From contig NZ_LOAS01000010.1 of NCBI RefSeq assembly GCF_001558155.1, forward strand, positions 186,001 through 250,000: DNA of 64,000 bases, written 5' to 3'. A program made the position numbers and the translations under genes. The notes beneath the pieces are model-generated. The model worked only from the letters and a program-made list of their open reading frames with translations, was not told the DNA's origin and did not search any database. The DNA comes from Aliiruegeria sabulilitoris (GTDB taxonomy: Bacteria; Pseudomonadota; Alphaproteobacteria; Rhodobacterales; Rhodobacteraceae). The first letter of the stretch is position 1, and every line of letters begins with the position of its first letter. Of the stretch, positions 9,607 through 18,430 are shown piece after piece.

Positions 9607-10443
9607 ATGGACAAGCCATGCATCATCTGCGTCGCGATCACCGGATCCGTCGCAACAAAGGAAAACAATCCCGCCGTTCCGATCACGGTCTCCGAACAGG
9701 TCGAGAGCGTTCACGAGTCCTTTGAAGCGGGTGCCGCGATCGCGCATTGCCACGTCCGCAACGACGACGGCTCCCCCAGTTCGGACCCCGAGAAATTCGG
9801 CCGCCTGAAAGAAGGCGTGGAAAAGCACTGCCCCGGCATGATCGTGCAATTGTCCACCGGCGGCCGCTCCGGCGCCGGCACCGCGCGCGGCGGCATGTTG
9901 CCGCTTGCACCCGACATGGCCTCGCTGTCGGTGGGCTCGAACAATTTCCCGACACGTGTCTACGAGAACCCGCCCGATCTGGTGGACTGGCTCGCCAGCG
10001 AAATGCGCAAATATGACGTGAAGCCCGAGGTCGAGGCCTTCGATCTCAGCCACATCCATCAGGCCGTCGCCATGAACCGCGACGGGCGCATTCCCGGCAC
10101 GCTCTACGTGCAATTCGTCATGGGTGTGAAGAATGCCATGCCTGTGGATAAGGACGTGTTCGACTACTACATCCGCACCATGGAGCGCCTCGCCCCCGAG
10201 GCCGAGTGGTGCGCCGCGGGCATCGGCCGGCACCAGATCACCGTGAACGAGTGGTGCATTGCCGCGGGCGGCCACACCCGCACCGGCCTCGAAGACAATG
10301 TCCGGCTGGACGCCAACACGCTTGCGCCCTCCAACGCCGCGCTGGTCAGGCGCGCGGTCGAGCTGTGCGAGAAATACGAGCGCCCCGTCGCCACCTGGCA
10401 GCAGGCACGCGAGATCCTCGAACGGCCACTCAGGACAGCCTGA
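9607..10443 (+). CDS. BKACE family (DUF849) beta-keto acid cleavage enzyme
   Basis: A 278-residue protein of the 3-keto-5-aminohexanoate cleavage enzyme superfamily. These zinc enzymes condense a beta-keto acid with acetyl-CoA to give acetoacetate and a new CoA thioester. Zinc ligands are recognisable in AIAHCHVRNDDG near the N-terminus, and family segments include SVGSNNFPTRVYENP, PEVEAFDLSHI and GGHTRTGLEDNV. I placed the start at MDKPCIICVAITG, the usual N-terminus of the family, with GGAAAGG upstream. It stands alone between the RTX gene and a terminator, so its keto-acid substrate cannot be inferred from context. Confidence 0.92.
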   Translation: MDKPCIICVAITGSVATKENNPAVPITVSEQVESVHESFEAGAAIAHCHVRNDDGSPSSDPEKFGRLKEGVEKHCPGMIVQLSTGGRSGAGTARGGMLPLAPDMASLSVGSNNFPTRVYENPPDLVDWLASEMRKYDVKPEVEAFDLSHIHQAVAMNRDGRIPGTLYVQFVMGVKNAMPVDKDVFDYYIRTMERLAPEAEWCAAGIGRHQITVNEWCIAAGGHTRTGLEDNVRLDANTLAPSNAALVRRAVELCEKYERPVATWQQAREILERPLRTA

Positions 10444-10468
10444 GCCCCGCGATAGTCGCGAAAACATG

Positions 10469-10500
10469 AAAGCCGCCCGGAGCCTCGCTCGGGCGGCTTT
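10469..10500. terminator. Bidirectional Rho-independent terminator
   Basis: Perfect 11-bp stem AAAGCCGCCCG / CGGGCGGCTTT around a 10-nt loop, with A and T runs at the two ends. It sits between the convergent BKACE and complex I subunit genes and can serve both. Confidence 0.85.
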
Positions 10501-10523
10501 TCATTCCTGCCGAACAGGGTGGA

Positions 10524-10835
10524 TCAGTGCGTCCAGACCGTGCGGCGGTTGGTGGCGAAATTCTCGCCATAGCCATTCTTGCGAATGACCGGCTTGCGCT
10601 TCTTGGGCTCGACCAGAACATAGTCGATCCCCTTGGCTTTCGCATAATCCACGGCGGCTTCGCGGCTGTCGAATTTCAGCTTGATCTGGGCGGCCATGTC
10701 CGAATTGCTCGGCCAGCCCATCAGCGGATCAATCGCGCGACCACCCTCGGGTACCATCTCGAGCATCCAGACCTTCGTCTTTCCGGTCCCCGATTGCATG
10801 GCATTCTTTGCAGGCTGATAGATACGCGCGCGCAT
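10524..10835 (-). CDS. NADH dehydrogenase complex I accessory subunit (NDUFS4/ETC complex I family)
   Basis: A 103-residue protein of the ETC_C1_NDUFS4 family (PF04800), an accessory subunit of respiratory complex I found in alphaproteobacteria and mitochondria. Recognisable segments are ARIYQPAKNAMQSG near the start, WMLEMV, DPLMGWPSNSDM and a basic C-terminus with VEPKKRKPVIRKNGYGENF. I chose the ATG at 10835 because AAGGAGAG lies 8 bp upstream and the family begins with MRARIYxP. It is monocistronic and convergent with the BKACE gene, sharing the terminator between them. Confidence 0.93.
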   Translation of the reverse strand: MRARIYQPAKNAMQSGTGKTKVWMLEMVPEGGRAIDPLMGWPSNSDMAAQIKLKFDSREAAVDYAKAKGIDYVLVEPKKRKPVIRKNGYGENFATNRRTVWTH

Positions 10836-11216
10836 GGGCACTCTCTCCTTGGATCCTGGCGAATATATCGCCAAGCTGGCCCCTTTGTGCAAGGGGCCAA
10901 TCTGTCTCGGGAGGGAGAAGGGTGGTTGCCAGCCGGTGTCGAGGGAATGGGGGGTGGGTCGTGAGGCGAACCGGCCGGCAACCGTACTGCTGCGTGGACT
11001 TAACGTAGCGTCATTTTGCTCGAATCGCCAGCCAATTCACCCCCATCCGAGAACCAATGATCCCCCACGGACCCCACTTCCGCCACCGTGGAAACAAATA
11101 AGCGGGCAAGAACAAGCGCCTGCCCGCCCGTTCACAAGGCGCTTACTTGCACTTTGCCCTTGGGCAGTTGAAATGGAACAAAACCGGACCATTGCCCCAA
11201 CCAAGGCGACTCGCCC
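10836..11216. other. Intergenic region upstream of uvrB and complex I subunit
   Basis: This 381-bp region separates two divergent genes. It contains an inverted repeat TGGCGA-N5-TCGCCA at 10857-10873, immediately upstream of the complex I subunit gene, which could be an operator or a 5' hairpin. Near the uvrB side, a GAAC-N7-GACC at 11176-11190 is one base off the alphaproteobacterial LexA box. No small gene is evident. Confidence 0.4.
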
Positions 11217-13412
11217 ATGCCCTATGCCCATTCCGACAAGCGCGAACCGACCCTTCACAGCCCTGCGCCCGATGTCAGGGCGCGGGAGAAACTGGAAGGC
11301 GGCAAGCACTTCGAGTTGCATGCGTCATTCGAGCCGGCCGGGGACCAGCCCCAGGCCATTGTCGAGATAACGGAAGCCCTCCGGCAGGGAGAGCGCGATC
11401 AGGTCCTGCTCGGCGCGACCGGCACCGGCAAGACCTTCACCATGGCCAAGGTGATCGAGCAGACACAGCGCCCCGCGATCATCCTTGCCCCCAACAAGAC
11501 GCTCGCCGCCCAGCTTTATGGCGAGTTCAAGAGCTTCTTTCCCGACAACGCGGTGGAGTATTTCGTCAGCTACTACGACTACTACCAGCCGGAGGCCTAT
11601 GTCGCCCGCTCGGACACCTATATCGAGAAGGAATCGCAGATTAACGAACAGATCGACCGGATGCGCCACTCCGCGACCCGGGCGCTTCTGGAACGCGATG
11701 ACGTGATCATCGTCGCCTCCGTCTCCTGCATTTACGGCATCGGCTCGGTCGAAACCTACGGGGCGATGACGCAGGATCTGCATGTCGGAAAGGAATACAA
11801 CCAGCGCGAGGTGATGGCCGACCTGATTGCCCAACAATACCGCCGCAACGATCAGGGCTTCCAGCGCGGCTCCTTCCGGGTGCGCGGCGACGTGCTGGAG
11901 ATCTGGCCTGCCCACCTCGACGACCGCGCCTGGCGATTGTCCTTCTTCGGCGAGGAACTGGAAGCGCTGACGGAATTCGACCCGCTCACAGGCGCAAAGA
12001 CCGACACGTTCGAGCGCATCCGCATCTACGCCAATTCCCACTACGTCACGCCCAAGCCGACGATGAAACAGGCCATCAACGGCATCAAGAAGGAGCTGAA
12101 GCAGCGCCTCTCCCAGCTGGTCGACGAGGGCAAGCTGCTGGAGGCACAACGCCTCGAACAACGCACCAATTTCGACCTCGAAATGCTGGAAGCCACCGGC
12201 GTCTGCAACGGCATCGAGAACTACTCCCGCTACCTCACCGGCCGCGCTCCCGGCGAGCCGCCGCCCACGCTGTTCGAGTTCATCCCCGATCGCGCGATTG
12301 TCTTCGCAGACGAAAGCCACGTCTCCGTGCCCCAGATCGGCGGCATGTATCGCGGCGACTACCGGCGCAAGTTCACGCTGGCCGAGCACGGCTTCCGCCT
12401 GCCCTCCTGCATGGACAACCGCCCGCTCAAGTTCGAGGAATGGGACGCGATGCGCCCGCAATCCGTCTTCGTCTCCGCCACGCCCGCGGCCTGGGAACTG
12501 GAGCAAACGGGGGGCGTCTTCACCGAACAGATCATCCGCCCCACCGGCCTGCTGGACCCGGAAGTGGAGATCCGCCCCGTCGAGATGCAGGTGGACGACC
12601 TCCTCGACGAGATCCGCAAGGTCACCGCGCGCGGCTTCCGCACCCTCGTCACCACGCTGACGAAACGCATGGCCGAGGACCTCACCGAATACCTGCACGA
12701 ACAGGGCATCAAGGTCCGCTACATGCATTCCGACATCGACACGATCGAGCGGATCGAGATCCTGCGCGACCTGCGTCTCGGCGCGTTCGACGTGCTGGTC
12801 GGCATCAACCTGCTCCGCGAGGGGCTCGACATCCCCGAATGCGGCCTCGTGGCGATCCTCGATGCCGACAAGGAGGGCTTCCTGCGCTCGGAAACCTCCC
12901 TCATCCAGACCATCGGCCGCGCCGCGCGCAACGCCGATGGCCGGGTGATCATGTATGCCGACCGCATCACCGGCTCGATGGAACGCGCGCTGAAGGAAAC
13001 CGAGCGCCGCCGCGTCAGGCAGATGGCCTATAACGAGGAACACGGGATCACGCCGGAGACCATCCACAAGAACGTCGAGGACATCCTGCAGGGCCTCTAC
13101 CAGGGCGATGTGGACATGGCGCGGGTCACGGCACAGGTCGACAAGCCGCTGCACGGCGCCAACCTGGAGGCGCATCTCGACGGGCTGCGCACCGAAATGC
13201 GCAAGGCCGCGGAGAACCTCGAATTCGAAGAAGCCGCCCGCCTGCGCGACGAGATCAAGCGGCTGGAAGCGGTGGACCTGACCATCTCCGACGACCCGCT
13301 GGCGCGCCAGAGCGCTGTCGAAGCCGCCAGCGAAGCCGCGCTCAAGGGTCAGGGACGCTCAACGGCCGGACGGCCGGGACAGCGCGGCGGCGTGAAGAGG
13401 CGGAAGAGGTAA
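11217..13412 (+). CDS. uvrB: Excinuclease ABC subunit B
   Basis: UvrB, the damage-verification helicase of nucleotide excision repair, working with UvrA and UvrC. Its 731 residues are a little longer than typical because of N- and C-terminal extensions. Walker [11 protein letters not shown] is at about residues 66-75, the beta-hairpin [11 protein letters not shown] follows, DESH is present in [14 protein letters not shown], helicase motifs include LREGLDIPE and QTIGRAARN, and the C-terminal UVR motif [17 protein letters not shown] contacts UvrC. The start at MPYAHSDKR has AAGGCGA upstream. SOS control is usual for the family, but only an imperfect LexA-like site is seen here. Confidence 0.98.
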   Translation: MPYAHSDKREPTLHSPAPDVRAREKLEGGKHFELHASFEPAGDQPQAIVEITEALRQGERDQVLLGATGTGKTFTMAKVIEQTQRPAIILAPNKTLAAQLYGEFKSFFPDNAVEYFVSYYDYYQPEAYVARSDTYIEKESQINEQIDRMRHSATRALLERDDVIIVASVSCIYGIGSVETYGAMTQDLHVGKEYNQREVMADLIAQQYRRNDQGFQRGSFRVRGDVLEIWPAHLDDRAWRLSFFGEELEALTEFDPLTGAKTDTFERIRIYANSHYVTPKPTMKQAINGIKKELKQRLSQLVDEGKLLEAQRLEQRTNFDLEMLEATGVCNGIENYSRYLTGRAPGEPPPTLFEFIPDRAIVFADESHVSVPQIGGMYRGDYRRKFTLAEHGFRLPSCMDNRPLKFEEWDAMRPQSVFVSATPAAWELEQTGGVFTEQIIRPTGLLDPEVEIRPVEMQVDDLLDEIRKVTARGFRTLVTTLTKRMAEDLTEYLHEQGIKVRYMHSDIDTIERIEILRDLRLGAFDVLVGINLLREGLDIPECGLVAILDADKEGFLRSETSLIQTIGRAARNADGRVIMYADRITGSMERALKETERRRVRQMAYNEEHGITPETIHKNVEDILQGLYQGDVDMARVTAQVDKPLHGANLEAHLDGLRTEMRKAAENLEFEEAARLRDEIKRLEAVDLTISDDPLARQSAVEAASEAALKGQGRSTAGRPGQRGGVKRRKR

Positions 13413-13418
13413 GAAACT

Positions 13419-14114
13419 ATGAAGATCACTTCTCTCAACCTTCGGCAAGGCGGAGGTCCGAGAATTGGCGCGCTCTCTGATTGGCTTCTAAAAACCGAAA
13501 GCGACGTCTTGGTTTGTTCTGAATTTTGCCGCAACCGTGCCGGCAGCGTCTTAGCAGAAGCGCTCGAACTAGGTGGGTTCAAAGGATTCGTTTCAAAGAC
13601 ACGAACAACACGTGAATACGGTGTCGCGGTCTTTGCCAGGGGTGACCCAAGTCCCCTCGACTTAAAGACCGCCGATGTCGATGTCGGCCGCATCGTCGGA
13701 TGTATCATAGGTGGGGTCTCGATTGCTGGCGTATACTTCGCCCAAAAAGATGCCAAACGAACCTTGTTCGAGTTTCTTCTTTCCCCACAAAACGGACTTG
13801 GCGACAACCATCTCGTGATCGGCGATTTCAACACCGGATTGCACTACCTCGACGAAGATGGTGCCACTTTTAGCTGCGCGGATCAGTTCAAAGAACTTAC
13901 GAATAGTGGTTTCGTCGATTTGTGGCGCAAAACAAATGGCGCGAAGACGCGCGAGTTCTCTTGGGTGTCTAATCGAGGGGGACAGTATCGAATAGACCAC
14001 GCATTCGCCACGAAGGCGATTAGTGATCGTATGTCGCGATGCCAGTATGACCACAGTACGCGTCCAAAACTAACCGATCACTCTGCTTTATCGGTTGAAT
14101 TTCATTCGACGTGA
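13419..14114 (+). CDS. Endonuclease/exonuclease/phosphatase family protein, AT-rich
   Basis: A 231-residue protein with the EEP (DNase I-like) fold. The N-terminal strand MKITSLNLRQGGG, a catalytic-type glutamate in VLVCSEFC, VIGDFNTG and the C-terminal DHSALSVEF are the expected metal and catalytic motifs. Its substrate could be nucleic acid or a phosphoester. It begins 6 bp after the uvrB stop but its composition differs sharply: the 60 bases at 13561-13620 are 47 percent G+C, while neighbouring genes are far richer. Codon use is also unlike the flanks, so I infer recent acquisition rather than an old repair operon with uvrB. Confidence 0.78.
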   Translation: MKITSLNLRQGGGPRIGALSDWLLKTESDVLVCSEFCRNRAGSVLAEALELGGFKGFVSKTRTTREYGVAVFARGDPSPLDLKTADVDVGRIVGCIIGGVSIAGVYFAQKDAKRTLFEFLLSPQNGLGDNHLVIGDFNTGLHYLDEDGATFSCADQFKELTNSGFVDLWRKTNGAKTREFSWVSNRGGQYRIDHAFATKAISDRMSRCQYDHSTRPKLTDHSALSVEFHST

Positions 14115-14438
14115 TCTCGGGGTGACTTTCCATTCTTGAAATGACTCTCCTCCTGAACTTGGCCCGGGCGTCCAGCCCGGGCCGCGCCCGACCCTCCCCC
14201 AGGGAGGGCGCATTGGCGATGTCCTGCACCGCCCACCCCGAGTCCGGGGCTTCAAGGATACACTGCCAAGCACAAGCGCCCCGAGGCGCCCACCCAGGGT
14301 CGGGCGCGTCCCTCCGCTCTGCCATTCGACGCCCCGGGCTGCGCGATGGCGTGACACGGCGCGGGCGTCGCGGCTGAATATCCACTGACGCCTTCGGCAA
14401 TTAACGCTTTGGCAAGACTTGCCTGCGAAATCTGATCC
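14115..14438. repeat. Palindrome-rich intergenic region
   Basis: This 324-bp gap holds a strong hairpin (GGCCCGGGC, 5-nt loop, GCCCGGGCC at 14161-14183). It also holds a perfect 13-bp inverted repeat CGCGCCCGACCCT (14183-14195) / AGGGTCGGGCGCG (14296-14308) enclosing 100 bp. The whole stretch could fold into one long structure. It resembles a dispersed intergenic repeat rather than a gene. Confidence 0.55.
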
Positions 14439-14777
14439 ATGTCCACGATTGTGCGAATGGGTGCAGATGCCATGGCAAAGACCACGGGAAGAAAACCTCA
14501 GGCAGAAACCGCCGAGGGCTTGGGGAAGTTCATGGTGGTTGGTCTGGTTCTTGTGTCGGCCCTGATCGCAGCGAGCTGCGCGGGCCTGTCACTCTATGTC
14601 GGGAACGGTTGGCTGAGAACGATCGCGATCTATTTCTCGACCGGCGTTGTCTCCTCTGTCCTATTGTTGCTCTACGTGATCTTTAACGAGATGCGAAAGC
14701 AGGACTCGGAAGCGCAACCCGAACCTTCCCCGCACGCCCTTGCCCAAACGCAGGAGCGCTTGGGAAAAGCGGCCTGA
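14439..14777 (+). CDS. Small two-helix membrane protein, unknown function
   Basis: An open frame of up to 112 residues with two clear hydrophobic helices (FMVVGLVLVSALIAASCAGL and IAIYFSTGVVSSVLLLLYVI), a polar N-terminus and a charged C-terminal tail. I do not recognise a family. The start is uncertain: ATG 14439 (MSTIVRMG) and ATG 14472 (MAKTTGRK) are both possible and neither has a strong ribosome site. The charge pattern fits an inner membrane protein with both ends in the cytoplasm. Confidence 0.55.
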   Translation: MSTIVRMGADAMAKTTGRKPQAETAEGLGKFMVVGLVLVSALIAASCAGLSLYVGNGWLRTIAIYFSTGVVSSVLLLLYVIFNEMRKQDSEAQPEPSPHALAQTQERLGKAA

Positions 14778-14853
14778 GACCAGCGGCCCGCGAAGGCCTC
14801 TGAAGCGGAACAGGGTAACCACTTCTTAACCGAGATGAACGAGCGTCGAGGCC

Positions 14854-15591
14854 ATGTGGACTCGTGCTGCTCTCCTGATTCACGGCGTACTCGCCATGCT
14901 CTTCGCAACGGCGCTTGCCTGCGAGGCCGGTGGCGGGTGGCCACGCGGAACGGACCGCGTTTTTGCCTCCGTCTCCTATTCGACCTTCGGTGACATGCAA
15001 GCCTACGCGACGGGCCTTGCCTACAGCATTCCCGGCGTCGAACCGCCCGAGCTTGCGGAAGAAATCGGTCTCTATGTCGAACTTGGCCTCTCCGAGACGC
15101 TGACCTTCGGCCTCGACCGCAACAGCCGGCCGAAACAGGAAACCCAGAGCACCATCTTCTTCCTGCGCAAGAATTACTCCCGCCCCAACTGGCGCAACAG
15201 CTACGGCATCGAGATCGGGTTCGGCAGCTACAGGGACTGGCGGCAGATCAACGAGACCCAGTTGCGACTCGGCCTTGCTTGGGGGCGCGGCTTCGAGACG
15301 CGCTGGTTTGACGGTTGGGCCGAGGTGGATGCGAAAGTGGCGACGCTCGAAAAGACGGAGTCCATCTATTGGAAAGTCGACTCGACCCTCGGCATCAAGC
15401 CGAACGACCGCTCGCTGATTTTCCTTCAGATGCAATCGGGCGCCATGGACGATTTCGACATCTATACCCGCGCGGTTCCAACCTACGTGATGAAGATCAA
15501 CCAGCGCATCAGCCTGGAATCCGCCGTGACCGTGGGCGTGCGCAATGACGACGCGCAGGGCATAAAAGTCGGCGCGTGGCTCGAATTCTGA
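14854..15591 (+). CDS. Putative outer-membrane beta-barrel or exported protein
   Basis: A 245-residue protein with a signal peptide (MWTRAALLIHGVLAMLFATA, cleavage near ALACEAGG). The mature part alternates polar and aromatic residues in strand-like segments (VFASVSYSTFGDMQAYATGL, LTFGLDRNSRP, YGIEIGFGSYRDW, LRLGLAWGRGF), ends in the aromatic residue typical of outer-membrane barrels (GAWLEF), and has no catalytic motif I can name. A barrel of 8-12 strands is plausible. The YdcF-like gene follows closely on the same strand. Confidence 0.65.
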   Translation: MWTRAALLIHGVLAMLFATALACEAGGGWPRGTDRVFASVSYSTFGDMQAYATGLAYSIPGVEPPELAEEIGLYVELGLSETLTFGLDRNSRPKQETQSTIFFLRKNYSRPNWRNSYGIEIGFGSYRDWRQINETQLRLGLAWGRGFETRWFDGWAEVDAKVATLEKTESIYWKVDSTLGIKPNDRSLIFLQMQSGAMDDFDIYTRAVPTYVMKINQRISLESAVTVGVRNDDAQGIKVGAWLEF

Positions 15592-15659
15592 CGGAAAAGA
15601 ACGACGTCCCTGCGCGGAGAGCTTTTGCCCCCCCGCAGGGTTTGTCTATAACTCGACCC

Positions 15660-16229
15660 ATGGCCGATCCGCATCTCGAACTGCCCCCCGCAGCCAGTCC
15701 GACCACGAATGAGCGTGCCGCGATTCCGCCCGCCATGCCAGACACCCTGCCGGTCGCCGCGCTCGTGCTGGGCGCCGCCGTCTGGGCGGACGGTCAGCCA
15801 TCCCCCACATTGCGCCGCCGGGCGCTGCACGCCGCACGCCTCTACCAGGACGGCCATGTCACGCATATCGTCGGCTGTGGCGGCATCGGGAAGAACCCGC
15901 CCAGCGAAGCGTCGGTCATCGCCAGCATCTGCCGGCAGGCCGGGATCCCGGAATCCGCCATCCGCGAGGAGCCGCACTCGACGCGCACGCTCGAAAACAT
16001 CGCCAACGCCCGACCGATCGTGCAGGAGATCGGCACGCAGCAGGTCTGCGTCGTCACCGACGGATACCACCTCCCGCGGGCGCGCCTCATTGCAAGGCGA
16101 TTGGGCCTGACCTGCATCGACGCACCGCCGGTGCCGCCGGCCCCCCTCACCGCGCGCAAGCTGAGAACCATGCTCCGCGAAGCAATTGCCTATCTGTGGT
16201 ATCTGCTCCGGGCGCCATCCGCGCCCTGA
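15660..16229 (+). CDS. YdcF/ElyC-SanA family (DUF218) protein
   Basis: A protein of about 189 residues with the DUF218 fold: the first strand AALVLGAAVWADGQPSPTLR, the central HIVGCGGIGKNPPSEASV, the motif EPHSTRTLENIANA and the late strand QVCVVTDGYHLPRARLIARR. Relatives are implicated in envelope or vancomycin-permeability functions, but the biochemistry is poorly known. The start is uncertain: a GTG at 15576 overlaps the preceding gene by 16 bp, ATG 15660 is my choice, and ATG 15735 would trim it to the domain itself. Confidence 0.82.
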   Translation: MADPHLELPPAASPTTNERAAIPPAMPDTLPVAALVLGAAVWADGQPSPTLRRRALHAARLYQDGHVTHIVGCGGIGKNPPSEASVIASICRQAGIPESAIREEPHSTRTLENIANARPIVQEIGTQQVCVVTDGYHLPRARLIARRLGLTCIDAPPVPPAPLTARKLRTMLREAIAYLWYLLRAPSAP

Positions 16230-16233
16230 CGCG

Positions 16234-16641
16234 TCAGCGTACGACCATCACCGCGCAGACGGCATGACGCACGACCTGCGCCGCTGTGCTGCCAAGCAGG
16301 TAGTCCGCCATGGCTGGCCGGTGGCTGGCAATGATTATGCAATCATTGCCGTGCTCCTCGGCATAGTCGAGGATCGTCCGGCCCGCATGGCCTTCGACCA
16401 GCGCACCATGCCCGTTGGGCACCTGGGCCGCCAGCCGGGCAAGCTCGCTCATCAGCCCTTCGCGCGTAGCTTCGGACAGGTCGAGCGGCATGTAATGCAT
16501 GGCATATGCCGGAATATGTTCCATGACATGGAGTAAGGTGATCGCCGCTTCGGGCGCCGCCAGGGTACGCGCGACATCGAGCGCAGCGCTGATCTTTGCG
16601 TCATCGTCGAAGGACACCGGCACGAGGATCTTGTGGTACAT
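16234..16641 (-). CDS. Universal stress protein (UspA family)
   Basis: A 135-residue single-domain Usp. It begins MYHKILVPVSFDDD, carries the family core LLHVMEHIPAYA, and ends with DCIIIASHRP and LLGSTAAQVVRHAVCAVMVVR. The glycine pattern of the ATP-binding loop is replaced by SHRPAMADYLLGST. GGGAGG precedes the ATG at 16641. An FNR-like box lies 52 bp upstream, and the arrangement is nearly identical in front of the second Usp gene at 17969-18376. Its closest relative in the window is that gene, so the two are paralogues. Confidence 0.93.
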   Translation of the reverse strand: MYHKILVPVSFDDDAKISAALDVARTLAAPEAAITLLHVMEHIPAYAMHYMPLDLSEATREGLMSELARLAAQVPNGHGALVEGHAGRTILDYAEEHGNDCIIIASHRPAMADYLLGSTAAQVVRHAVCAVMVVR

Positions 16642-16692
16642 TGTTCCCTCCCGTACACGCGCCAAGTATCCGGCGAAAACAAATTAACCGCC

Positions 16693-16706
16693 TTGATTCA
16701 GGTCAC
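16693..16706. promoter_or_regulatory. FNR/CRP-family box candidate upstream of usp
   Basis: TTGATTCAGGTCAC matches the TTGA-N6-TCAA consensus of FNR-type regulators at 7 of 8 conserved bases. It lies 52 bp before the start codon of the 16234-16641 usp gene. A very similar site stands at the same distance before the second usp gene. Confidence 0.5.
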
Positions 16707-16718
16707 TTTCGAAAAATA

Positions 16719-17501
16719 TCACGCGTGCCGGATAAAGGGCGACAGGACCGGCGCGCCGGGCAGAAGCCGACCCAGGCTGTCGAAATCCGAAGACGGGTTG
16801 GAGGCCCAGACCGGTCGGCTGGCCAGCCCCTCTATCACGGCGGCCTGTTCCTTCAGCACGGACGCAAGCCGCGCCGCGAAGGCCTCGCGTGTCGGGGCCT
16901 CGTGATACCCGTGGACCTCATGCACGCAGACCGGCTCGTAGACCGTGAAACCGCAATAGCGCAGCGCATGGGCCAGCGGCCAAAGCTGCAAGCGCAAGTC
17001 ACCCTCCCGCCCATCCGGCCCGCATTCGGCCGCCCGGCAACCGGTGGACACGCATATCAGCGCGCGCTTACCCGCGCAGGGGCCATCCTCGAAACGCTGA
17101 TCGACAGTGTGCAGCACCCCGTGCACCAACGCCCGGTCGAACCACCCTTTCATCATCGCGGGCGGCCCGAACCACCAGATCGGGAAATGCAGGATCAGCA
17201 GGTCGGCGGCGCGAACCTTGGCCACCTCCGCCGCAAGGTCCGGCGGAAGCGAGCCGGCCGCTGCGGCCTCCTCCTGCACCCGCAAAGGGTCGAACCGCCC
17301 CTCGTGGCGATAGAGTTCCGCCCGCTCGGCCGGATCGAACCCCATCGCGTAGAGATCGGAAGTGGCAACGTCGCCCGAACGGGCAGCCGCCTCGGCGGAG
17401 GCCCGCGCCCAGGTGGCGGTGAAAGAGTCCGGCTCGGGATGAACCGAAACCACGAGCGTGTTGGTCAAGACGTCCTCAATGGAAACTGGATGCGACGTCA
17501 T
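16719..17501 (-). CDS. NAD(P)H dehydrogenase (quinone)-like flavoprotein
   Basis: A 260-residue flavodoxin-fold oxidoreductase of the NQO1/MdaB/KefF family, which uses FAD or FMN and NAD(P)H to reduce quinones by two electrons. Recognisable parts are the first strand TLVVSVHPEPDSFT, the flavin/substrate loop LLILHFPIWWFGPPAMMKGW FDR (interrupted here only for length), and ICVSTGC. I chose the start MTSHPVSIED at 17501, which overlaps the end of the upstream monooxygenase-domain gene by 26 bp, implying translational coupling. The two probably act together on a quinone or reactive carbonyl. Confidence 0.85.
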   Translation of the reverse strand: MTSHPVSIEDVLTNTLVVSVHPEPDSFTATWARASAEAAARSGDVATSDLYAMGFDPAERAELYRHEGRFDPLRVQEEAAAAGSLPPDLAAEVAKVRAADLLILHFPIWWFGPPAMMKGWFDRALVHGVLHTVDQRFEDGPCAGKRALICVSTGCRAAECGPDGREGDLRLQLWPLAHALRYCGFTVYEPVCVHEVHGYHEAPTREAFAARLASVLKEQAAVIEGLASRPVWASNPSSDFDSLGRLLPGAPVLSPFIRHA

Positions 17502-17796
17502 ACATGACCGGTTCGAAGCTCCGGCACAATTCGTTGATCCGCCTGTTCCGGGCGCGCATTTCGTCGCTGCGCAACATGGCAAGGAAATCCTCCCGCCGCG
17601 CCCATTGCGAGTAATTGGCGATCCGCGTCTGCGCGTCGTTCACATGCAAGCCCGCGCCCACGAAACCGGGCTGCTTGGAAATGAAGTTCTCGTATGCATC
17701 CACCAGTTCGTCCATCAGGTCCTGGCAGGTGCCCGGCGTCATCTCGAACGTTGTGATGACGGTCTGAACATCGTTGTCTGTGGAAATTGTCGGCAT
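17476..17796 (-). CDS. Antibiotic biosynthesis monooxygenase (ABM) domain protein
   Basis: A 106-residue dimeric alpha/beta-barrel protein of the ABM family: VQTVITTFEMTPGTCQDLMD, FISKQPGFVGAGLHVND, RIANYSQWARREDF. Members oxidise quinols or aromatic compounds without cofactors, or degrade heme. GGGGAGGG stands directly before the ATG at 17796. It is coupled to the quinone reductase-like gene downstream, a common pairing for quinone/quinol redox cycling or detoxification. Confidence 0.85.
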   Translation of the reverse strand: MPTISTDNDVQTVITTFEMTPGTCQDLMDELVDAYENFISKQPGFVGAGLHVNDAQTRIANYSQWARREDFLAMLRSDEMRARNRRINELCRSFEPVMYDVASSFH

Positions 17797-17918
17797 GGCG
17801 CCCTCCCCTTCTTTCGGCAAGCCTAGCATGTGAAAGCGCGCCGGAGGGTGGGAAATTCTGCCGCCGGGACCCCACGGAACAGATCTTCCAGAACCGCGCC
17901 GACGGCCACGGACAAAAA

Positions 17919-17945
17919 GGCCCGCCAATTGGATAAAGGCGGGCC
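17919..17945 (-). terminator. Rho-independent terminator after usp gene
   Basis: On the minus strand, the stem GGCCCGCC / GGCGGGCC with an 11-nt loop is followed by TTTTTG. It lies 24 bp past the stop codon of the 17969-18376 usp gene and separates it from the ABM gene. Confidence 0.8.
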
Positions 17946-17968
17946 GGGTTCTGAGGATTTTCGCCAGA

Positions 17969-18376
17969 TCAGCGGACGACATGCACCGCGCATTTGGCGT
18001 GGCGAACCACGCGAGCCGCGGTCGATCCCAGGAAATAGTCCTGCATGCCGGGCCGGTGCGACGCAATCACGATGCAGTCGATCTTTGTTTCGTCGGCATA
18101 GTCGAGAATCGTGCGGGCGGAATGGCCTTCGACCACGACAACCTCGGCATTTTCGACATTCTCCGACAAAGCCGACAGCCCGCCGGTGATATCGGCGCGG
18201 GCCTTTTCCAGATGGTCGGGCGGCAGGTATTCGGTCGCATATTGCGGCAGGTGTTCCATCACATGCAGCAGCGTTATCTTTCCGCCCTCGGCGCGAATGG
18301 CCTGGGCGATATCCATCGCCTCGCGGGCATTGCGATCCGCCTCGAAGGAAACGGGGACGAGGATGTTGTCATACAT
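17969..18376 (-). CDS. Universal stress protein (UspA family)
   Basis: A 135-residue Usp: MYDNILVPVSFEADRN at the start, LLHVMEHLPQYATEYLPPDH in the middle, and DCIVIASHRP plus FLGSTAARVVRHAKCAVHVVR at the end. It is a clear paralogue of the protein encoded at 16234-16641, sharing length, motifs and the upstream FNR-like box. It is monocistronic, bounded by a terminator. It is divergent from the pyridoxamine-oxidase-fold gene, with which it may share the regulatory region. Confidence 0.93.
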   Translation of the reverse strand: MYDNILVPVSFEADRNAREAMDIAQAIRAEGGKITLLHVMEHLPQYATEYLPPDHLEKARADITGGLSALSENVENAEVVVVEGHSARTILDYADETKIDCIVIASHRPGMQDYFLGSTAARVVRHAKCAVHVVR

Positions 18377-18430
18377 GATGCGATATCTCCTTAGATGGCG
18401 TCAGGGTAGACCTCAATCCGGCCCTGTTCC

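Noticed and set aside
7453-10467. A 1004-codon open frame on the minus strand opposite the RTX gene
   Set aside because: It mirrors the GGD/GDD codon pattern of the RTX array, has no known domain, and overlaps two well-supported plus-strand genes.
11130-11190. LexA (SOS) boxes upstream of uvrB
   Set aside because: GAAC-N7-GACC and GTTC-N7-GCTT are both imperfect against GTTC-N7-GTTC. Such near matches are expected by chance, so no feature was called.
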